Assembly: GCA_013399875.1 (NCBI GenBank)
Contig: VXAZ01002122.1
Span: 276,916 to 340,915, forward strand
Length of the DNA: 64,000 nucleotides
Direction: 5' to 3'
Origin: Gymnorhina tibicen
Taxonomy: Eukaryota > Chordata > Aves > Passeriformes > Artamidae
Part shown: in pieces, positions 57,861 through 64,000 of the stretch
Layout: each line of letters starts with the position of its first letter
Numbering within the stretch: the stretch's first letter is position 1
Position numbers and translations under genes: made by a program
Notes under the pieces: model-generated
What the model saw: the letters and a program-made list of their open reading frames with translations, nothing else
Database searches by the model: none
What the model was told of the DNA's origin: nothing

Positions 57861-57935
57861 TCACAGTTCAGAACCATTTCGATTGGAAAAGACCTTTAAG
57901 GTCCCGGAATCCATCGTTAGCCCAGCACTGCCCAT
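57861..57935 (-). mobile_element. Short CR1 LINE 3' fragment, antisense
   Basis: CAGTTCAGAACCATTTCGAT, TGGAAAAGACCTTTAAGGTC and GTTAGCCCAGCACTGCCCA match an antisense CR1 end of a distinct subfamily. About 75 bp recognisable. Confidence 0.75.
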
Positions 57936-60588
57936 CCCACCCTCTGCCTTCCCGTTCCTGGTACCGATCCCGTCGTTTGGGGCAATTTCCCTGTGCTGGC
58001 AGTTGTTCCTTGCCTGTCACTCTGGGTTTTTTTTCCCTGTGGCTGCTGAGTGCAGCTGAAGAACATCGAAGTCCCAGCGTTCCTTCCCACTGAGCTGTGC
58101 CTGTCCCTAGGATGCCTCCCAGGGAAATGCTGGATCCCGGGGAAATGCTGGATCCCGGGGAAATGCTGGATCTCGCTGCTGCCGGCTCCCAGCTGCGCCA
58201 GCTGCAGGGAGCAGAGGTGGCTGCTTGCTGCTCGTCGGGAGCTCCTGTCAGACACCGGGATGGCTGTGGGGAGCGGGATCCAGGCAGCCTGCCCCGGAGC
58301 CCGTGGATGGATTCGGGCTCCAGGTGTGGCCGAGCTGTTCAGGGGATGTCAGTGCTGTAGGGGATGTGTGTTCCTGTCAGAGCTGAGCATCCCTCCCTGC
58401 TCTGCATCCAGGGCATGGTTCCTCACCCCCCCGGGCCGCTGTCAGCCACTTCCACCAGCACTCCAGGGATTTCCAGCCGTGGAATTACTGCGTGGTGCTG
58501 CTGCCCTTCTCCGGTTTCCGAGAGCCCAGCTGGTTGGGAAATGCCAAATTTCACAGCTGTGCTTCTGTTCCTGCTGCTGCCCCCCAACCCCTGCCAGAAT
58601 TTGGCCTGGATCTTGACCAGAGGAAATTGTTATGATAATGTTTGAGGGTTAGTTGGGGGCAAGGTCAGGCAGCCTTAACTGGTTTTGAGCCCATAGCATT
58701 GCGAGAAAAGTCTTTTTAACTCCAGTTTTATCACGAGTATCCTGAGACACAGGGCTGGAGTAATTTTTCATAGGCTTTAGTGAAATTATAACAAAGCTCT
58801 GTTTAGCTGAGTGGATTTTACATAATACTTCTTTACTCTCCTCCATGTTTCTAGGCATTGGCAGGTTCAGAAACACCATGAATAGGCCTAAATTTAAATT
58901 AGGCTTTTTTTTTCCAACAGAAAATAGAGCAAATTCAAATGGAAGGGGAGAGATAAGGCTTTAAGGGCTACAAAAAAAAGGAATGATTAAGTAGTAAAGA
59001 TTCTGTACTGCCGGAATTGTTGAGTGCAGCATTGAGCTGTCTTCTTGATGTACACAGCAGCCAAAAATGTCAGAGGTGGTGGAATCCCATTGATTGTCTC
59101 TAAATCCAGTGAGGAACGATGGGAAGGGAAAGGGAATAAGGCTTTAAGGGGAGTCAAACCAGGTGAGGCTTCTTGCTCCACCCGGGAAGAGGTGGGAACC
59201 ATCCGTCCTGCCTGGTAACTGAGGATTTATGGGCCAGGTCAGTATTTTAATTCTCACTGCTCACTGAAATGTTTCCCTGAAGTCTGTTTAGCGAGAGCTG
59301 CAGCGTGTGCTCCATCCTTGTCCTGGAGATCTTGCAGGGCCGGAGCCCAGGTGAGGCTCTGATCCCACCCGGTGTCTCTGCAACCCCTGAGAGCAGAGAC
59401 AAATCCCTAACAAATGACTCAACCCGATCTCCTGGGGTTCCTTCCAGCCCAGCCCACTCCATGGAATAACTCATTGCTTCATGGAGTGACTTGCACGGGG
59501 TTGTTTGGGGAGTTTGGGGCAGAGCAGCAAACGCTGGCAGCTCAGCCTTGACCACAACGTGGCTTTCCCTGGTTTATCCCTCAGTTCTCCACCAAGGAAC
59601 CTGAGGCTCCTTGCTGTGAGGTGATTTCAGTGCAACTCCAAGGTTATTTCCTGCTCCAAGGAGAAGGCACTTCCATGGCACTGGGTGGAGCTGGGATATG
59701 GAGATGAACCCAGTGATGGCAGCAGCCACGGCTCGGTGTTCACACAGCGTTTCTGGGGGAGGGAGGTACAGAGCAGTTATGGAAATGGATGTTCTCTGCT
59801 TGCAGTAAACAGGATGCAGCGCAGGAATCTGCAAAATCTCTGTGCTGCCTCTGTGCTCTGCAGTGGTTAATGGTGGTTAATGTGTAATTGGGACAATCCC
59901 ATTGATTAAAGGAATCAAATCGACTGTTTCAGTGTCTTGGCTCCATGGACACAGCCACAATGGAGACTGCAGGGAGCTTGGATGGAAATTATTTTACACC
60001 TCCCTTGCATGAAAGTGGAAGAGAGTTTTTGGAGTGGTTTTCTCTCTTTTTTTAATGGGACTCCACAGCGGGTTGTGTGGTGTTTCTTCTTTCTTCCCAG
60101 TGTCAGGTGCATTCCCTGACTCAGCTCCTTGCAGTAATTTCCTGTCCTTCCAAGGCATCACCTGGGGGAATAAACTCCCTGGTTTTCAGTGCACACCTTG
60201 GTTTGATGGTTGGAAAGAGAACTGGGGGCTGTGTCAGAGTCCTGCTGGTGCTGGTGATTCCCAAGGGGTCAGAAAAATCGTGGAGTAAGGAGATGTGATG
60301 CTCTGACTTCCACGGGAAGAGGATCTTGTAACCGTGAGGCCTGGAGCAGCTGTGGCTGCCAGGGAGGGCTGGGATAGGGGAGTAATTAAAAAATCCAATC
60401 CTGCCCCATTGTCGACCGCAGAAATCCGCTGGGAAATGAACCTGTGGCCTGCACTGGGGGATGAAGGTTTGTAGAGGGTTGAAGGGAGTGGAACAGGTGC
60501 AGAAACACCCGTGCAGCCTGTGGTGTTGGTGTGTGACATGTGGTGTTACCAGCAGTGTCATTACCTGTCCAGTGAGGTGTAAACACTC
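57936..60588. other. Unique non-coding stretch with a small tandem repeat
   Basis: Apart from the 18-bp repeat at 58122 nothing is recognisable. AT-rich at 58740-59000. No gene supported. Confidence 0.45.
58122..58172. repeat. 18-bp tandem repeat, about 2.8 copies
   Basis: GGGAAATGCTGGATCCCG repeats at 58122, 58140 and 58158 with no change until the last partial unit. The unit contains a BamHI-like GGATCC. Confidence 0.92.
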
Positions 60589-60800
60589 GGAATCATGGAA
60601 TCCCTGAGGTTGGAAAAGCCCTCCAAGGCCACTGAGCCCAAGCTGTGCCCCGTCCTCACCTTGTCCCCAGCGCAGAGCACTGAGTGCCACGTCCAGGCCT
60701 TCCTTGGACACCTCCAGGGATGTGACTCCACCACCTCCCGGGCAGTTCCAGTGCCTGACCACCCTTTCCATGCAGAAATTCCTCCTGGATACACCTGGAG
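60589..60800 (-). mobile_element. CR1 LINE 3' fragment, antisense
   Basis: GGAATCATGGAATCCCTGAG, GTTGGAAAAGCCCTCCAAGG, CCACGTCCAGGCCTTCCTTG, CACCTCCAGGGATGTGACTC and GACCACCCTTTCCATGCAG. Same CR1 type as 3917 and 32691. Confidence 0.9.
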
Positions 60801-63800
60801 GTGGCAGAGAGAACAGTCTAAACTATCAACAAGTATTGTGTGTAATTCTTGAGTGCTGGAGGACTGTGGAAGAGGTGGAAATCGCAGCCCAGAGGGGCTT
60901 TCTTCCCGTGCTGCTGGAATTCTGCTTGTCAAGCCAGGTTTGGCTCAGGACAACACATGGGAAAGGCCACCAGTGTCACCAGAGCCACCTTTGTCTGTGT
61001 GGGCACCACCTGGGCAGGGCTGGAGCTGCAGCCAAGTCCTCACAAAAGAAATTCTCAAACGCTCGTTGGCATTTTGGCTTCTTCCTTTGTTAATCGTGGG
61101 TGTCCTCGGAAGGCAGCTCCTCTTTCCATCCAACCACAAGGAAATCTACAGCTTCCCATTTCCTGCTGGCAAATGTTTTCCCCTTCCCTCCACGTACAAA
61201 GGCATTTCTGCTCCAGTTTCAGTCCTGGGCAGAGCAGTGGGTGCCCCAGGAGGTGCTGGAAGTCAGGGAGGGTGGGAGGCAGAGGCAGGAGCAGGAAGGC
61301 CTGGCCAAGGTCACCCAGCAGGGCGTCAGCAGAGCCAGGAGCAGCCTGGATGTCACTCCTGCGTCATCCCACGCTGAGCACCAGCACAGGAATGTGATGC
61401 TGCTGCTCCTGAGGTGGTTTTTGAGAAGCCTTCCCGCTGCAGATGAGGTCGGAGCTGTGTCTGTGCAAAGGCATTTCACAGTGGTTACACTGGAACAGAA
61501 CAATTCTTCCCTCCATTTATCAAAATGTCTGCGGTTCCCGTTTCAAGACAGATAAAACAACAGTGAATATCAAATAAAGGTGTCTTTGTCCAGAACCCTT
61601 TAAGACAAAAGGAAGGGAAGGTTTGTTCCTCTGACCTCTGGAATGTGAAGTCTGTTCTGTCCTGGTGAAATGGCTTTATCTGGGTTTCATCCACCTGCCT
61701 TGGGGCCTCCTACATTTCTTTCCGTGTAGCATTTTACCTGTTCCTCAGTCGTCACTTCAGTGTAGACCAAAGCACGGTCACAGCCTGATAATCCCGGCCC
61801 CAGCTGCATTGGAAGGTACAAGAAGGGCTGGAATAGCCAAGAAAGATGAGTTAATCACAGGCAGAGAATTAACCACAACTGGGGATTTGCTGCTTCAGTG
61901 CTCTCCTGTTATTTGCACACTCCCCCGACTCGCAGGAGTCGTTAGAGCCCGGTTCTGCTGCTTCCCGTGGCTGTGGGCACTGGGGAATCCTTCAGGGTGT
62001 GAGCCTCACTCACTCTGCTTCCCTTCCCCATCCCTAAAACAGGGATAAATAGAATTTGCAAAATGATTTACAGATTTATGCTGCAGAGAGAGATCTTGGG
62101 ATGTTTGTGAGGAGCTTTCAGCAGGTACAAATTGCACGAGGTTGATTAACTGCACAACTTTTACATGCTCTTGGTTCTCTCCCTTGATTGCGTGGAGTGA
62201 ATTCAACCATTTCATGTACAATTTGGGATTAATTGTGAATGACATTTTGAGGTGAAAGTTGTCTGTCTGCTACTGAACTTCAAGTAGTATTGTCAGAAGA
62301 AGTCAGAAATGAAATCTCACGCCATTTGTTGCAGGAAGGATTTGCACAGCTCCCGTAATTCGTACAGAATTGCCTTTACAGTTTTTGTATGTTCAGATCC
62401 ATGTTTTATGCAAAGACTGCAGATTTTAAAAGCAAAGTGTACTCACTAGAGATGAGATGGGAAGGTAGGAGGTTTGCACGGAGAATTTGCCAGAAGCATC
62501 AGGGAATTGGATCCCGGTCTTTAGCGAAGCAGGAGATTGGCAGAGAGGATGGTCTGGACCTTCTGATTTTAACCTGCCACAGACTCTGCCTTTGAAGCAG
62601 TTGCTTAAATTATGTGAGCTCCAGCTTCTTGTCTACGGAGGGGAAAAATAGTGCAGTACTAATAGTATTATCTAATTAATTATGAAGATGAATGCCTGCA
62701 GGATGGCAGAGATCAAATGGAGAACTTGTTTCCTTGTTACGGTTCCTGTTATTTATCAGCACTTTATCAATATTTTGTGTAGTTAATTTAGTGAAAGCAG
62801 AGTTTGAAATAAGAATTTTTTTTGATGGCATTTATGTCATTGCTTTTGGAGTTGTATGGCCTGAGGTGGAGTTTATTCCCTGAAAAATCAGGAGGAGTAG
62901 GATTTTAGGCGCAGAAAGTTTGCTGAGGAGCTTTGCAGTGGGGAGTGATGTGCTGGGGTGCAGTGCCTTACACAGGGTCACATCCTGTCCCCAGTCCTCC
63001 CTCTCCACATCTTTAAATCCATTAATCCCAGCAGGATTCTCCCCTCCTCTCCCTGCTGCTGGCAAAGGAGGCTCTGCACCTTGCAGAGGCTGTGGGGAGC
63101 TGTTAAAGTCGGGGGTACAGAAAATCGCAGCTCATTTCTCCTGTGACAAAGGCCCAATTCAGTGTTCCTTTCCCCTTTATCCGCCAAATAATAACACCCA
63201 GAAAAACACATTTCCTCCCGGAAAGGGGAGGAAAATATCCCATCCTGCAGAAGGATAATGGAGCTGGTGCTTTTCCAAAGGCGATGCCATTTTTAAAGAT
63301 GCTCCTTGCATCCCACGGCATATTGTTTATATCCCTCTATTGTTGTTTTGTCTCCATTAGGGAAAGGTCAGGCACGGATCCTGGACACTGGGCAGCTGTC
63401 AGCAGCATTCCCGAGGGGCTGGCATTAAAGTTAAGCACCACTTGGGCTGTTAATATTAAAAAAAGGTCCACCTGCTGGAGTAATGAAGGGTTTGAAGGAT
63501 GGGGAGTTTGTCCCTCATGGTGTGGGGCCTTTCTTCCCAGTGTTGGGTTTAGCTCAGCCTGGAGGGCAGCAGCCCTGGCCTGACCAGAAGGACAATCTGC
63601 CCTCTCTGAGGGCTCCCCTTCCCTCTCTGCAGGCTCTGGTGTCCTGTCCTGCACATCCTGCAGCTCTTCAGAGGGTGCTAGACCAGCTGGATTGGAATGT
63701 CTCTGCTCTGCTAGGTGCTTTACTGAAAATCTGGCTGAAAAGCCCCACCAGAGCTCCTGTGCTGAGGGAACAAGGAATTGTGGAATTGTCCCCACGCTGT

Positions 63801-63868
63801 CAGCAGAGCCCAGAGATAAAGCCCAGGGTGGGTTTGGAGTGAAGTTCCTTGGACTTGATAACAAAGGA
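60801..63868. other. Unique DNA including AT-rich candidate regulatory parts
   Basis: Bases 62040-62440 and 62640-62890 are AT-rich and non-repetitive, with text such as ACTAATAGTATTATCTAATT and GGTTGATTAACTGCAC that looks like vertebrate conserved non-coding DNA. The 151-182 codon frames at 60850-61560 overlap each other in several frames and have no recognised domain. No exon is supported. Confidence 0.4.
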
Positions 63869-64000
63869 GGAAATCCTCACCCTGTGAGGGTGGGGAGGGG
63901 CCGGGATGGAATTCCCAGAGAAGCTGTGCTGCCCCTGGATCCCTGGCAGTGTCCAAGGCCAGGTTGGATGAGGCTTGGAGCAGCCTGGGATGGTGGAAAG
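63869..64000 (+). mobile_element. CR1 LINE 3' fragment, cut by window end
   Basis: CCTCACCCTGTGAGGGTGGG, CCCAGAGAAGCTGTGCTGCC, CAGTGTCCAAGGCCAGGTTG and GGAGCAGCCTGGGATGGTGG in sense order; the 3' end lies beyond the window. Confidence 0.9.

Noticed and set aside
1..64000. CRISPR array or bacterial element
   Set aside because: The tandem arrays have no conserved-repeat/unique-spacer alternation, and the window is clearly vertebrate DNA.
1..64000. tRNA, rRNA or snoRNA genes
   Set aside because: I looked for T-arm GGTTCGA-type boxes and paired C/D motifs and found none with a supporting fold. A tRNAscan-SE and Infernal run would settle it.

Overview
The window looks like a stretch of vertebrate, specifically avian, genomic DNA, most likely from a songbird. 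The main evidence is more than twenty 3'-end fragments of CR1 LINEs, the dominant avian retroposon, in both orientations, plus a solo LTR closely resembling the ERVL-type LTRs common in songbirds. No bacterial-type operons, RNA genes, CRISPR arrays or complete intact genes are visible. Most of the sequence is intergenic or intronic, and nearly all open frames are chance frames or frames kept open by tandem repeats.

Layout. 1-11.6 kb is non-coding with small tandem arrays, CR1 fragments and AT-rich, possibly conserved, non-coding DNA. Two places are near-identical duplications that abut runs of N (525-1506 around a single N, and 10579-12101 versus 12757-14281 around a 655-N gap). Both look like unmerged haplotypes in the assembly. 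The second carries the LTR, which contains a 39-bp minisatellite at the gap edge. 14.8-23.3 kb is mostly unique non-coding DNA. A small CpG island at about 23.40-23.68 kb contains a perfect three-unit heat shock element and two good splice donors, so it is a candidate promoter plus first exon on the + strand. 23.7-51.3 kb holds many CR1 fragments, an inverted repeat with arms of about 207-211 bp about 0.94 kb apart (37152-37358 and 38295-38505), a 45-bp minisatellite of about 1.05 kb (45346-46396) and a poly-A gap (48287-48373).

The best gene evidence lies at 51.5-54.2 kb. A CpG-rich region is followed by a TATA box (53553), a 5' leader with a short upstream ORF, and a coding first exon (54009-54165). 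That exon encodes a signal-peptide-like segment and ends at a consensus GTGAGT donor in phase 1, typical of secreted or membrane modular proteins. I could not identify the gene. The remaining 10 kb would be its first intron, with a minisatellite just after the donor, further CR1 fragments and AT-rich unique DNA that may hold regulatory elements. Further exons, if any, lie beyond the window or are too short to support by eye.
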